Numbered from the stretch's first letter, positions 39,988-49,972 are shown. The stretch: DNA of 64,000 nt from Negativibacillus massiliensis (GCF_900148495.1 NZ_FTRU01000008.1:1364001-1428000), one strand, 5' to 3'. Program-made: numbers and translations. Notes: generated by a model from the letters alone, not told the origin.

Positions 39988-40557
39988 TTATTTTACTTTT
40001 GCAAACATCTGAACCATATAATATTTGCCGTTTTTGTCTTTTACACGACCAAAACCAACGCTGTTAAAGTTTTTACCCAGAATGTTTGCTTTGTGGCCTT
40101 CGGAGTCCATCCAGGATTCCATTGCTCCTTTTACAGAGGTCTGTTTTTCATGGATGTTTTCGCCCCAGTAGCTATATTTTACCCCTGCTTCATCCAATGC
40201 AGTGGTCAGTTCTTTTCCGTTTGGACGGGTATGAGAATAGCTTTTCAGGCATTCTTCTGCACGTACCTGAGCAGCTTCACACATTTTTTCATCCAGTTTC
40301 AGCGCAGAAAGTCCTGCTTTTTTGCGCTCTGCATTTACCAGAGTCAGCATTTCTTCTTTCCAGTCGGTCTCTTTTTCATCTGTGGTTGTTTTGCTGGATG
40401 CAGTTTTCTTCTTTACCACTTTCTTCTTTGTTTCCTGCTGCTCCTGCTGTGTTTTTGCTACAGTATCTGTTTTTCCCAGAGCTGCAAACGCAGTTGTGGA
40501 AAAAGAAGATGCGATCATCAGTGCTGCCAAAAAGCTTACCATTACTTTCTTACCCAT
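39988..40557 (-). CDS. Secreted CAP/SCP-domain protein
   Basis: This 189-aa exported protein has a signal peptide ending AFA, a mature N-terminus ALGKT, a Lys/Thr/Ser linker, and a CAP domain: NAERKKAGLSALKLDEKMCEAAQVRAEE, SHTRPNGK, YWGENIH, WMDSEGHKANIL and GFGRVKDKNGKYYMVQMF, read in parts. The family includes the clostridial SCP-like extracellular proteins whose function is unclear. Start ATG 40557, 5 nt after GGAGG. The ALGKT mature end matches the transglutaminase-like protein at 106-1095. Confidence 0.9.
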   Translation of the reverse strand: MGKKVMVSFLAALMIASSFSTTAFAALGKTDTVAKTQQEQQETKKKVVKKKTASSKTTTDEKETDWKEEMLTLVNAERKKAGLSALKLDEKMCEAAQVRAEECLKSYSHTRPNGKELTTALDEAGVKYSYWGENIHEKQTSVKGAMESWMDSEGHKANILGKNFNSVGFGRVKDKNGKYYMVQMFAKVK

Positions 40558-40728
40558 AATAACCTCCACATATTCATAAAATGTTTTCTATTTGTTGGTT
40601 TTACTGTTTCTTTCTAAGCGTAGAATAAACTTAAACCTTACTAAAGTATACCACTCTTTTCTCATGATAACAATATGTTCTAATCATACATTACGCGGTT
40701 TTTATTTCCATTTAACAGGAGGGTGCTT

Positions 40729-42288
40729 ATGTCCAGTCAAAATATTAATTTAAAGAACTTTTCTTCCCCTGATTCTCCATTAAGTGGTGAGGAGAAAAAG
40801 GAAAAAATCAAGACGCTTCGCGCAAAATTGGGAGAATTGCAGCTGAAAATTCAGGAGCAAAAGCTTCCTGTTCTGGTTTTGGTAGAAGGTTGGGGAGCTT
40901 CCGGTAAAGGCAGCCGAATTTCTTCGATGATTCGGGAGTTGGACCCTAGGTTTTTTAGGGTCATCTCTGTTTCTTCCCCCAGCGAAGAGGAACTTGCCAA
41001 ACCGTTTTTATACCGCCACATGAAAAACATTCCGGAAAATGGAAAATTTATCTTCCTGGACTCCGGATGGATGGATGAAACGATTCGGGATTTCCAAGCT
41101 GGACGCATCTGTGTCCAGCAATATCTGGATCGACTGGAAGAAATTAAAATCTTTGAACGTCAGCTTTGCGATAACGGATATCTTTTAGTAAAGCTGTTTT
41201 TGCATATCGATAAAAAAGAGCAGCAGGAGCGCCTGGAGCATCTTCGAAAAAATGCAGACACCAGCTGGCGGGTCAGCGAGCATGATTTCTGGCAGAATCA
41301 TCATTATTCCACCTGTCTGGAAGATTTTCAGTCCTTCATGGAACAAACAAACCTTCCGTTTGCCCCGTGGCATGTCATCGACTCGACCCATCGCAAACAG
41401 TCCGAAATTGATTGTCTGGAAATCCTCTGTTCCTCCATCGAACAGGCTTTGATGGAAAAAGAAGCCGGCATTCTGCCAATCAGCCAGACTGACCCACAAT
41501 ACGACCCTAAGCTTAAAACCTTCCCTCTCGTCACAATGCCGCTGCTTGCTGACATTCCGCTTGATCAGGAAATGAGCCGGGAAGAATACAAAAAACAGCT
41601 GAAATTCTATCAGAAAAAGCTTGCGAAGCTGCATGACCAGATCTACCGTTGGAAGATTCCGGTAATCCTTGCCTATGAAGGTTGGGACGCCGCTGGAAAA
41701 GGCGGCAACATCAAACGCATTACCGGCGCTTTGGACCCGCGCGGTTATCAGGTAATCCCGGTGGCTGCTCCAAAGCCGTATGAGCTTGCCCGCCACTATC
41801 TGTGGCGATTCTGGCAGAATCTGCCCAAACGTGGACACATCGTCCTGTTTGACCGCACCTGGTATGGAAGGGTGATGGTAGAGCGTCTGGAAGGCTTCTG
41901 CAAGGAAAATGACTGGCAGCGCGCATACACCGAAATCAATGAATTTGAAAAGCAGCTCACCGATTGGGGTGCTGTCATCCTGAAATTCTGGGTTCAGATC
42001 GACAAGGATACACAGCTTGCTCGTTTTCAGGAACGTCAGCAGAATCCAGACAAGCAGTGGAAGATTACCGATGAAGATTGGCGCAACCGTGAAAAGTGGG
42101 ATCAGTACGAAGTTGCTGTCAATGAAATGCTGCAAAAGACCAGCACAACCTATGCTCCATGGCATATCATTGAATCAAATTGCAAGTATTATGCCCGCAT
42201 CAAAACACTGCGCCTCTTGACCGAAACACTGGAAGCCGCTTTGGAACAGGCTGCAAAACATTCCAAACATTCACACAAAGAAAGATAA
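40729..42288 (+). CDS. Polyphosphate:AMP phosphotransferase (double PPK2)
   Basis: This 519-aa protein has two PPK2 domains. The C-terminal one keeps Walker A EGWDAAGKGGNIKRI, Walker B-like DRTWYGRVMVERL, LDPRGYQV and the lid region; it should phosphorylate AMP to ADP with polyphosphate. The N-terminal domain has EGWGASGKGSRI but a diverged DSGWMDET block, as in known two-domain PAPs. Start ATG 40729, 5 nt after AGGAGGG. It is monocistronic with a terminator near 42300. No ppk1 gene is in the window. Confidence 0.9.
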   Translation: MSSQNINLKNFSSPDSPLSGEEKKEKIKTLRAKLGELQLKIQEQKLPVLVLVEGWGASGKGSRISSMIRELDPRFFRVISVSSPSEEELAKPFLYRHMKNIPENGKFIFLDSGWMDETIRDFQAGRICVQQYLDRLEEIKIFERQLCDNGYLLVKLFLHIDKKEQQERLEHLRKNADTSWRVSEHDFWQNHHYSTCLEDFQSFMEQTNLPFAPWHVIDSTHRKQSEIDCLEILCSSIEQALMEKEAGILPISQTDPQYDPKLKTFPLVTMPLLADIPLDQEMSREEYKKQLKFYQKKLAKLHDQIYRWKIPVILAYEGWDAAGKGGNIKRITGALDPRGYQVIPVAAPKPYELARHYLWRFWQNLPKRGHIVLFDRTWYGRVMVERLEGFCKENDWQRAYTEINEFEKQLTDWGAVILKFWVQIDKDTQLARFQERQQNPDKQWKITDEDWRNREKWDQYEVAVNEMLQKTSTTYAPWHIIESNCKYYARIKTLRLLTETLEAALEQAAKHSKHSHKER

Positions 42289-42290
42289 AG

Positions 42291-42323
42291 AAAAAAGTGT
42301 CGGGATATTTCCGGCACTTTTTG
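42291..42323. terminator. Terminator between convergent genes
   Basis: The stem AAAAAGTG-CGG / CCG-CACTTTTT has A and T tracts on its outer arms. Confidence 0.75.
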
Positions 42324-42324
42324 T

Positions 42325-43299
42325 TCATCTCATATCTTTTTCCTCTGCCAAAGGATGATACAGCCAGCAGGAGGCAGTGTGTCCATCCTCAAATTCAAAA
42401 ACTGGCGGTTCGTGCAGGGTACAGATCCGAATACATCGACTGCATCTGTTATGAAAGCTGCATCCTTTTGGCAGGTCTATCCATTGAAACGGTTTTTCTT
42501 CCATGCTTCCTGTTCGGTTCGGCATCTCTTCTTTTCCACTGATCAGCATCTGGGTATACGGATGACGCGGGTGAAGAAACACATTTTCCCGGTCTCCTGC
42601 TTCTACTACCTTGCCTGCATGCATCACTAAGATTTTTGAGGCCATCTCAAAAGCAGAAAGGATATGGTTGGTAATCAGAATCACCGCCATTTTCCGCTCC
42701 CGCTGCAAATTTTTCAGCAGTTCGTTCATCTGCTTGGTATCCACATCTGCCGCCTCATCCACAATCAGAAGCTTTGGTTTGCAAATTAATGCAAAGGCAA
42801 TCATCAGCCGCTGACGCATTGTTCCCGAAAAATCGCGAGGGTATTGTTTCAGGCGCTTTGCTGGGAAATCAACTCCCACCAGTTTAAACAGATTCTGTGC
42901 CTCAATGCAGCTTTCCCGTTTGGGTTTTCTTGTCTGTGCCATGATTCGCTCGACGAGCTGGCGGCCTACCGGCAAATCAGGATTGAGCGATAAAAACAGC
43001 TCCCGGGAAATCAGGCCACACTCTTTTTCCCTCAACGCCTGCCACTGCTGCGGTGTGTAGGATAAAATATTCTTTCCATTAAACCAGATTTCACTTTGCT
43101 GTTTGATCTCACCGGAGGGTTTCTGAATCAGCCCCAGAATACTTTTTGCCGCAACAGATTTTCCACATCCTGCATCCCCGACAATCGCAATAGTCTCACC
43201 AAAGTCTACAGTAAAGGAAATCCCTCGGACTGACTGAATTTCTCCTTCATAGCTATGATAAGATACCTTCAGATTTTTGACTTCCAACAGACTTTCCAT
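42325..43299 (-). CDS. OppD/DppD-like ABC ATPase, orphan and partly degenerate
   Basis: This 324-aa ATPase has the oligopeptide-transport plan, including Walker A GDAGCGKS, a signature FSGTMRQR, Walker B LLIVDEAADVD and the C-terminal oligo_HPY block HPRHPYTQ..GCSFHNRCSRC with cysteines. Q-loop and H-loop are lost: where relatives have FQDPMTSLNP it reads SRELFLSLNP, and ITHDL is ITNHIL, with Asn in the His position. No permease, binding protein or second ATPase is adjacent. It may be a decayed transporter relic or a regulator. The translation is intact throughout. Confidence 0.82.
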   Translation of the reverse strand: MESLLEVKNLKVSYHSYEGEIQSVRGISFTVDFGETIAIVGDAGCGKSVAAKSILGLIQKPSGEIKQQSEIWFNGKNILSYTPQQWQALREKECGLISRELFLSLNPDLPVGRQLVERIMAQTRKPKRESCIEAQNLFKLVGVDFPAKRLKQYPRDFSGTMRQRLMIAFALICKPKLLIVDEAADVDTKQMNELLKNLQRERKMAVILITNHILSAFEMASKILVMHAGKVVEAGDRENVFLHPRHPYTQMLISGKEEMPNRTGSMEEKPFQWIDLPKGCSFHNRCSRCIRICTLHEPPVFEFEDGHTASCWLYHPLAEEKDMR

Positions 43300-43621
43300 T
43301 CCTGCATCCCCGATCCCAAGTAATGTGATTGTATTTGCAATAAAACACTCACATATTTTTTGTCACAATGTAATTTTAGCCATCTTTTTTTGTCAAATCA
43401 AATTCAAAAAATAAATCAATTGTTTTTTTCTATAGATAAAATCTTTCTCTTTTGTGCTGATTTACTATTTTTAGTCCTTTCTTTTTGTTCTATTATTCTA
43501 CTTTTATCCCCTTTTTCTCTCTTTTTTCTCTTGTTACACAATACAGAAAATCAATAGATTCTGCATAAAAAAACAGGAGCTGCCTTGTTTACAGCTCCTG
43601 TTTTTCATTTCCCCGGAAATT
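43300..43621. other. AT-rich intergenic region (322 bp)
   Basis: Very AT-rich with long T and A tracts. A 65-codon frame at 43360 has no ribosome binding site. It ends in the terminator at 43569. Confidence 0.5.
43569..43605 (-). terminator. Terminator of the tandem M42 genes
   Basis: The perfect 14-bp stem AAAAACAGGAGCTG/CAGCTCCTGTTTTT has a T-run on the minus side. Confidence 0.9.
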
Positions 43622-44638
43622 TTATTTTTCTTCTATTGTTTTGAGCAAAGAGAAAATCAGCTTACGGGTATGCTCAAGGTCCTCTTTTGCAATCATTGCC
43701 GAGATGGAATATGGATAACGGCAAGGCATACCGAGAGCCAGAACTGGAACACCCTGACAGGAGGTCTGTACCGAGCGGCTTTCTGTCTTAGCAGTATTGC
43801 GCTCCATCTTCTGACAAACAAGGCTATTTTCTTCTACTGTTTGTATACATTTATTGTACAAATCCAGATCGTAGTATGCCATTTGTTCGCTCAGCGAAAC
43901 AACGGGGCCTTTTTTGAGGCAGCAGGAAGATTTTCCGCCGCGCACATCATCTGCCTGTACACTGTGGAGAACCAATGCAGCATCTGGCTTTAATGCAAAT
44001 ACAGCATTTGCTGCACCCGAAGTCATGGTCAGTGCACTGGTTGTAAATACGACATCCACATCATATTCCCAGTCTTCGCACAACATCTGAGCAAGCATTG
44101 CACAAACGCAGCGTGTTTCCATTGCCTTTCCGGTCAGATAGCCGTCTCCAAACTCTGCAACGCCTTCTCCTGCAAAGGTAATCTGTGCACCGAGAGAAAC
44201 TGCTGATTCTGCACTCTGTTTGCTGGATGCACCAATATCGATCAGCAATTCAGACAGCGGCATTGGCTTGTCCTGTTCCTCTTTGGTCTGGAGATGAATC
44301 GGCTTTGTTCCGATGACGCCGATTGTTTTGCTGTCAATGCGGACAGCTTTGCCCAGTACAACACGGCTGTCGATATCACCGACATTAGCAAAGGAAAGAA
44401 GTCCATCTTCCCGGATACCGGTCAGCATAAAACCAGCTTCATCCATGTGAGCGGTGATCATAACTTTTTTCTTTGCCTGTTTGTTTCCCTTTTTGTGGCA
44501 GATAAGATTTCCCCTTGCGTCCACTTTCCAGTCACAGTGTCCGTCAATCACCTGAATAATCTGCTCTCTTACCTGCTCTTCCCTTCCGGAAATGCCGTCT
44601 GCCATACAAAGTTTTTCAATCAAGGTAGTTGTATTCAT
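43622..44638 (-). CDS. M42-family protein with lost metal ligands
   Basis: This 338-aa protein has the M42 fold order but a degraded active site. His64 and Asp66 in TAHMDEAG remain. The bridging Asp of LDDR is replaced (METR at 173-176), the catalytic Glu pair EEVG becomes ALTM (202-205), the Asp of SVDV is Leu and the last His of RYMH is Tyr (RYPY). It should not act as an aminopeptidase. It begins at ATG 44638, sharing an A with the TAA of the upstream intact M42 gene (TAATG), so the two are translationally coupled; a partner or regulatory role is inferred. Confidence 0.85.
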   Translation of the reverse strand: MNTTTLIEKLCMADGISGREEQVREQIIQVIDGHCDWKVDARGNLICHKKGNKQAKKKVMITAHMDEAGFMLTGIREDGLLSFANVGDIDSRVVLGKAVRIDSKTIGVIGTKPIHLQTKEEQDKPMPLSELLIDIGASSKQSAESAVSLGAQITFAGEGVAEFGDGYLTGKAMETRCVCAMLAQMLCEDWEYDVDVVFTTSALTMTSGAANAVFALKPDAALVLHSVQADDVRGGKSSCCLKKGPVVSLSEQMAYYDLDLYNKCIQTVEENSLVCQKMERNTAKTESRSVQTSCQGVPVLALGMPCRYPYSISAMIAKEDLEHTRKLIFSLLKTIEEK

Positions 44639-45669
44639 TATCTGCATCCCCCTTCCGGACGAACTTTCTGAGCAACATAAGCTGCTGCAAGTTTTGCGGT
44701 ATTTTCCATATCTGCCGCGTTGATAACCTCAACCGGTGTATGCATATAACGCAGTGGGATACAGGTACATGCGCCCTTCGCGCCAGCTCCGGCAAGGATA
44801 ATACCGTCAGCATCCGTACCGGTGCGATAGCCAGCATATACTTTTACCTGGTGGGTAATTCCCTGCTCTGTTCCGACCTGTGCCATATCTTCCGAGACCT
44901 CACGGCTCAGAATCGGGTTATGTCCTACCATTGGTCCATCACCCAGCTTGCCGCCCTGATGGGTCTGAAGCTCCGGTGTGAGCGCGAAGCTGACATCTAC
45001 CGAGATACAGTGGGTGATTGGCTGCAGAGCGTTTGCGCCGGTCGCAGCGCCCATACCACCAACTTCTTCCATAACGCTCAGCAGCAGGGTAATCGAACAG
45101 TCGGTATCCATATCCTTGAGCATTCTTGCTGCAGTGATCATCGCTGCACATCCACAGCGGTCATCCAGCGCTTTGCTGGACACATTGCCTTCCAGAAGGT
45201 GTTTAAAGCTTCCGATATAGGAAATGCGGGTTCCGATTGGGAATTCTTTCTCCGCCTGCTCCCGGCTTACACCTGCGTCAACATAAAGCTGTTCCAAGGT
45301 CGGGTTCTTTGCCGGATTCTGCTCTTCCGAAGCAACGATACCGCGGCGATCCCCATTCTTTCCGTGAATGATGACCGTAGATGCTGTTGCAACTCTGCGG
45401 TCAATACCGCCGCAACGGGTAACTTTCAAAAATCCTCTGTCGTCAATATCACATACCATCAAACCGATCTCGTCCATGTGCGCTTCCAGCACAACATGCG
45501 GTTTGTCAGGTGATTCCTGTTTTACGGTGCAGATCAGGCTGCCAAGCGGTGTACGGCGCACCGGACCGATATCCTTTATTTCATCTTCCAGAAGGTTAGC
45601 GATTGGTTTTTCATAACCTGCAACGCCGCAATTCTGGGTGAGCTTTTCCAACAAATGAAGTATTTCCAT
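44638..45669 (-). CDS. M42-family aminopeptidase (intact)
   Basis: This 343-aa enzyme has all five metal ligands of M42 peptidases: His64 and Asp66 (EAHMDEIG), Asp170 (ALDDRCG), Glu201/Glu202 (SVMEEVGG), Asp225 (SVDVSF) and His310 (RYMHTP). It should be a cytoplasmic oligomeric aminopeptidase for oligopeptides. It is the first gene of a two-gene operon and overlaps the degenerate M42 copy by one base. Confidence 0.92.
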   Translation of the reverse strand: MEILHLLEKLTQNCGVAGYEKPIANLLEDEIKDIGPVRRTPLGSLICTVKQESPDKPHVVLEAHMDEIGLMVCDIDDRGFLKVTRCGGIDRRVATASTVIIHGKNGDRRGIVASEEQNPAKNPTLEQLYVDAGVSREQAEKEFPIGTRISYIGSFKHLLEGNVSSKALDDRCGCAAMITAARMLKDMDTDCSITLLLSVMEEVGGMGAATGANALQPITHCISVDVSFALTPELQTHQGGKLGDGPMVGHNPILSREVSEDMAQVGTEQGITHQVKVYAGYRTGTDADGIILAGAGAKGACTCIPLRYMHTPVEVINAADMENTAKLAAAYVAQKVRPEGGCR

Positions 45670-45810
45670 CCTTCATCTTCCTTTCTTCGCTGTTTCTTCT
45701 TAACTTTAAAGAAGACAACGATCTGATTTGATGATCTTTATCATCTCTTTTATGTTGTATCGAAAAAACGCCTGCTTGTCAAGGGTTTTGTTAAAAATTT
45801 CACGTAAAAA

Positions 45811-45844
45811 ACAGAGCCGCTTTCCTTCTGGAAAGCAGCTCTGC
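45811..45844 (-). terminator. Terminator of the MarR-ABC operon
   Basis: The stem CAGAGC-GCTTTCC/GGAAAGC-GCTCTG with a T-run on the minus side lies 8 bp past the stop at 45851. Confidence 0.85.
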
Positions 45845-45850
45845 CAAACA

Positions 45851-47683
45851 TTATTCTTCTTTCATATCTGCAAACTGGCTCTGATACAGTTCTGCATAGA
45901 ATCCGCCTTTTGCAAGCAGTTCTTCGTGGTTTCCGGTTTCGACGATATCGCCGTCCTTCATAACCAGAATAACATCTGCATCGCGAATGGTGGACAGACG
46001 GTGTGCGATAATGAAGCTGGTTCTTCCTTCGGTCAGCTTATCCATTGCACGCTGAATCATAATTTCCGTTCTGGTATCAACGCTGGAGGTTGCTTCGTCC
46101 AGAATCAGGATCTTTGGATTAGAAAGGATGGTTCTGGCAATGGTAAGAAGCTGTTTCTGACCCTGGCTGACGTTGCTTGCTTCCTCATTGAGGATAGTGT
46201 CATAACCCTGCGGCAGGGTACGAACAAAGTGGTCAACCTGAGCTGCTTTTGCCGCTTCAATTACCTCTTCATCGGTAGCATCCAGACGGCCAAAACGAAT
46301 GTTCTCCCGGATGGTGTCATTGTACAGCCAGGTATCCTGCAGTACCATACCAAAGGAGTCACGCAAGTTTTTGCGGCTGAACTGCTTAACATCATATCCA
46401 TTGAGCAGAACAGCACCACTGCTGACATCGTAAAAACGCATCAGCAATTTTACCATTGTGGTCTTGCCGGCACCGGTCGGACCAACGATTGCCACCTTGG
46501 TTCCCGGCTTGATGATAGCGGAGAAGTCATTGATAATGGTTTTTTCCGGCACATAGCCAAAGTGAACATGTGCAAAATAAACCGAACCGTCGATTGCTTC
46601 GGATGGGAGCGAATCTTTTGGATCTGCCGGTTCTTCTTCCTCTTCCAGGAATGCAAATACACGTTCCGCTGCTGCCGCTGTCTGCTGCAGGACGTTGGAA
46701 ATGTTTGCAATCTGGGTGATTGGCTGGGTAAACTGACGAACATACTGGGTAAATGCCTGAATGTCGCCGACAGTGATGGAGCCGTTCAGGCTCAAAAATC
46801 CGCCCAGCACACAGATGCCAACATAGCCCAGGTTGCTGACAAAGTTCATCAGAGGCATCATCATACCGGAAAGAAACTGGCTCTTCCATGCTGCATGATA
46901 CAGATTTTCATTTAAGGTTTTGAAGGTAGCAATACTTTCTTCCTGACCGTTAAAAGCGTTGACAACGACATGACCGCCGTACATCTCTTCTACATGACCG
47001 TTTACATGACCCAGATATTCCTGTTGTTTCCGGAAGAAAGGCTGGCTGTTCTTGACAACAATGCTGACGATCACAACGCTCAGCGGCAAAATACACAGTG
47101 CGATCAAGGTCATAACCGGGCTGATGGAAAGCATCATGCACAGTACGCCGATCATCATGGTAATATTAGTCACGATCTGCGAAAGGCTCTGGTTGAGTGT
47201 CTGGGTGATGGTATCGACATCGTTGGTGATACGGCTGAGCACTTCGCCGTGCGGAACACGGTCAAAGTAAGCAAGCGGCATCCGATCGATCTTTTCGCTG
47301 ATGTCCTTTCTCATCGAATAACTCAGCTTGGTTGCCACACCGGACATAATCCATCCCTGTACATAAGAAAGCAGCGCACTGATTACATACAGGCAAGCAA
47401 GGAAAATCAAAATCTGAGCGATTGCATGAAAGTCGATGCTTCCGGTTCCGGTCAGCATTGCAATCAAACCTTCAAACAGTTTGGTTGTTGCCTGACCCAA
47501 AATCTTTGGTCCAAAGATGGAAAAGATGGTGCTGGCTGCTGCACAGACAAGCACCAGGATAATGCTTGGAAGGAACTTTTTCAGATAGGTAAGCAGTTTT
47601 CCCATCGTTCCCTTGAAGTCCTTGGCTTTTTCGCCAGGCATCATTCCATGAGGTCCACGACCTCCTACTCTTGGTCCTGCCAT
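45851..47683 (-). CDS. ABC multidrug exporter subunit B
   Basis: This 610-aa half-transporter has six membrane helices and one nucleotide domain. Walker A GPTGAGKTT, Walker B ILILDEATSSVD with the catalytic Glu, and an unusual signature VSQGQKQ, as seen in BmrCD/YheIH-type heterodimers, whose dead site lies in the partner. It starts at the TAATG overlap with the partner gene. Both should pair to export drugs or lipids. Confidence 0.9.
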   Translation of the reverse strand: MAGPRVGGRGPHGMMPGEKAKDFKGTMGKLLTYLKKFLPSIILVLVCAAASTIFSIFGPKILGQATTKLFEGLIAMLTGTGSIDFHAIAQILIFLACLYVISALLSYVQGWIMSGVATKLSYSMRKDISEKIDRMPLAYFDRVPHGEVLSRITNDVDTITQTLNQSLSQIVTNITMMIGVLCMMLSISPVMTLIALCILPLSVVIVSIVVKNSQPFFRKQQEYLGHVNGHVEEMYGGHVVVNAFNGQEESIATFKTLNENLYHAAWKSQFLSGMMMPLMNFVSNLGYVGICVLGGFLSLNGSITVGDIQAFTQYVRQFTQPITQIANISNVLQQTAAAAERVFAFLEEEEEPADPKDSLPSEAIDGSVYFAHVHFGYVPEKTIINDFSAIIKPGTKVAIVGPTGAGKTTMVKLLMRFYDVSSGAVLLNGYDVKQFSRKNLRDSFGMVLQDTWLYNDTIRENIRFGRLDATDEEVIEAAKAAQVDHFVRTLPQGYDTILNEEASNVSQGQKQLLTIARTILSNPKILILDEATSSVDTRTEIMIQRAMDKLTEGRTSFIIAHRLSTIRDADVILVMKDGDIVETGNHEELLAKGGFYAELYQSQFADMKEE

Positions 47684-49878
47684 TATGCCAATTCCTCCTT
47701 TGAAAGCTGGCTCTGTGCGATTTCTCGATAGGTTTCACAATTTTCCAGCAGCTCTTTATGTGTTCCGATACCGACAACCTTACCTTCATCCAGAACAACA
47801 ATCTGTTCTGCCTGCATGATGGTGGAAACACGCTGTGCAACAATAAAGACGGTCGAGTTTTCGGTATATCCTTTCAGCGCTTTTCTCAATTTCGCATCGG
47901 TCTTAAAGTCCAGTGCGGAGAAGGTATCGTCAAAGATATAGATTGGTGCTTTCTTAACCAGCGCTCTTGCGATGGAAAGTCTCTGGCGCTGACCGCCCGA
48001 TACGTTGGTACCACCCTGGCTGATCTCAGTATCAAATCCGTTTTCCAGCGCACTGATAAACTCTGTTGCCTGTGCAACCTCTGCGCTTTCCTGCAGTGTC
48101 TGGTCGGAAGCTTCTGCATCACCGTATCGCAAGTTTGTTGCAATGGTGCCGCTGAAGAGCAGACCCTTCTGTGGTACATAACCAATTTTTTCTCTCAGCT
48201 CATGCTGACTCAAATCGCGGACATCCACACCATCAATGGTGATGCTGCCCTGTGTTACATCATAAAAACGAGGAATCAGGTTAATAAGGGTGGATTTACC
48301 TGAACCAGTACTTCCGATAAAAGCAGTTGTTTCACCCGGTTTTGCTGTAAAGCTGATATTTTCCAAAACATCTGCGTCCGCACCATCATAACGGAAGGAA
48401 ACGTTCTTAAACTCAACAACACCTTTCACTTTTTGGCCAAGGTGTTTTTCTGTTCCCTTTTCCGGATCTGCAACCTTGTTTTCGGTGGTCAGGATCTCAC
48501 TGATACGGTCAGCAGATACCGATGCTCTTGGCACCATAATAAACATCATGCTGATGAACAGGAAGCTCATGATAACATGCATTGCATACTGAATGAATGC
48601 CATCATATCGCCAACCTGAAGATTGCTCTGTGCGATCTGTTTGCCGCCAAACCAAACGATAAGCAGCGAGATACCGTTCATAACAAACATCATGGCTGGC
48701 ATCATAGTAGCCATTGCACGGTTTACAAACAGGGTATTCTTGGTCAAATCTTTGTTTGCTTTGTCAAAGCGTTCCTGCATAAAGTTCTGATTTGCAAACG
48801 CGCGCACAACCATGATACCGGAAAGTTCTTCACGGCTGACAAGGTTTAACTTATCAATCAAAGTCTGCATCTTTTTAAATCTTGGAAGTGCAACACTGAA
48901 AAGTGTCATAATCAGGCCCAGCATTACAATCAAAGCCAGAGCCAGCACCCATGCAAGGCTTACACAGGTGGAAAGTCCCATCACGATACCGCCGATACCC
49001 ATGATTGGAGCAAAGCACATCATTCTAAATCCCATACTCAAGAAGTTCTGAATCTGAGTAATATCGTTAGTGGAACGGGTAATCAAGCTTGCAGTGGAGA
49101 ACTGATCCATCTCACTGTTATTAAAATAGGTAACCTTTGCAAAAACATCGCGGCGAAGATCTCTGCCGACGCCAGCACCCAGACGGGCAAGACAGAAACC
49201 TGCACCGATTGCGCATCCGGTCAGAAGGATGGTCAATCCCAGCATTTTCAGTCCATCTTTAATAATGTAGTTTGTCTGGATGGCATCTGTATCTGCTCCC
49301 AATTGCTGATAGAAGCTCTTAACCATAACCGGACCGGTCTGGGAAATCATGCTTTCCGGTGTAACTGCAGCTTCTGCAATGGCATCTTCAATCATCTGCA
49401 TTCCTTCCGGCTGCTGCATCATGGTTGCCAGATTGGACATTACCTGCTGCATATCGCCGCTGCCTTCCTGCTGAGCATTCATCTCTTCAATGAGGCTCAC
49501 CAGCGCATAGGATGCGCGGGAAAATGCTCCATCAATTCCTTCAGCCGGCTGCTCAATCAAAACGTAATCTCCAGATTTGAGGTTTGGATAGGTCTTTTGA
49601 AGTTCGGAAAGCTCCTCTCCTTCCTCCAGTTCTCTGTAAGCTCCATTAACGGTTTCGCGATCCTCTTCAGACATAAAGATTTGCATCATTGCCATGCTCT
49701 GCTGGTCAATTGCCTCCGGTGCAGACTGGGTAATGCCGCCCTGCTGCAAACCGACATTAACGATATCGCTCATGTAGTTTGGCAGTGTCAGTTCCAGCAT
49801 TGCCTGCCCGAACAGGAGCACTACTGCTGCCAGCAACAGCGCGATATACGGTTTTAAATATCGCTTGAGTTTCAGCAT
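47683..49878 (-). CDS. ABC multidrug exporter subunit A with degenerate site
   Basis: This 731-aa half-transporter has a large extracellular insertion between the first two helices (about residues 40-205, Gln-, Glu- and Met-rich), six helices and a nucleotide domain. Walker A GSTGSGKST and signature VSGGQRQR are standard, but Walker B reads FDDTFSALD with Asp in place of the catalytic Glu, the asymmetric site of heterodimeric exporters such as BmrCD or LmrCD. Cotranscribed with MarR and the partner, 94 nt after marR. The insertion is longer than in typical exporters. Confidence 0.9.
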   Translation of the reverse strand: MLKLKRYLKPYIALLLAAVVLLFGQAMLELTLPNYMSDIVNVGLQQGGITQSAPEAIDQQSMAMMQIFMSEEDRETVNGAYRELEEGEELSELQKTYPNLKSGDYVLIEQPAEGIDGAFSRASYALVSLIEEMNAQQEGSGDMQQVMSNLATMMQQPEGMQMIEDAIAEAAVTPESMISQTGPVMVKSFYQQLGADTDAIQTNYIIKDGLKMLGLTILLTGCAIGAGFCLARLGAGVGRDLRRDVFAKVTYFNNSEMDQFSTASLITRSTNDITQIQNFLSMGFRMMCFAPIMGIGGIVMGLSTCVSLAWVLALALIVMLGLIMTLFSVALPRFKKMQTLIDKLNLVSREELSGIMVVRAFANQNFMQERFDKANKDLTKNTLFVNRAMATMMPAMMFVMNGISLLIVWFGGKQIAQSNLQVGDMMAFIQYAMHVIMSFLFISMMFIMVPRASVSADRISEILTTENKVADPEKGTEKHLGQKVKGVVEFKNVSFRYDGADADVLENISFTAKPGETTAFIGSTGSGKSTLINLIPRFYDVTQGSITIDGVDVRDLSQHELREKIGYVPQKGLLFSGTIATNLRYGDAEASDQTLQESAEVAQATEFISALENGFDTEISQGGTNVSGGQRQRLSIARALVKKAPIYIFDDTFSALDFKTDAKLRKALKGYTENSTVFIVAQRVSTIMQAEQIVVLDEGKVVGIGTHKELLENCETYREIAQSQLSKEELA

Positions 49879-49972
49879 TGTTTGATTTCCTCCTACTCAT
49901 CTATTGTTTTATCTCGCTCTTTCCGATTTTTGTTTTCTGTTCCCACAGTCTCCGGAAAGAAAAAGGCGGTTG

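Noticed and set aside
41185-42165. 326-codon frame on the minus strand
   Set aside because: Antisense to the polyphosphate:AMP phosphotransferase; no start signal.
43360-43557. 65-codon frame in the AT-rich gap
   Set aside because: No ribosome binding site, Phe/Leu-rich low complexity from T-tracts.
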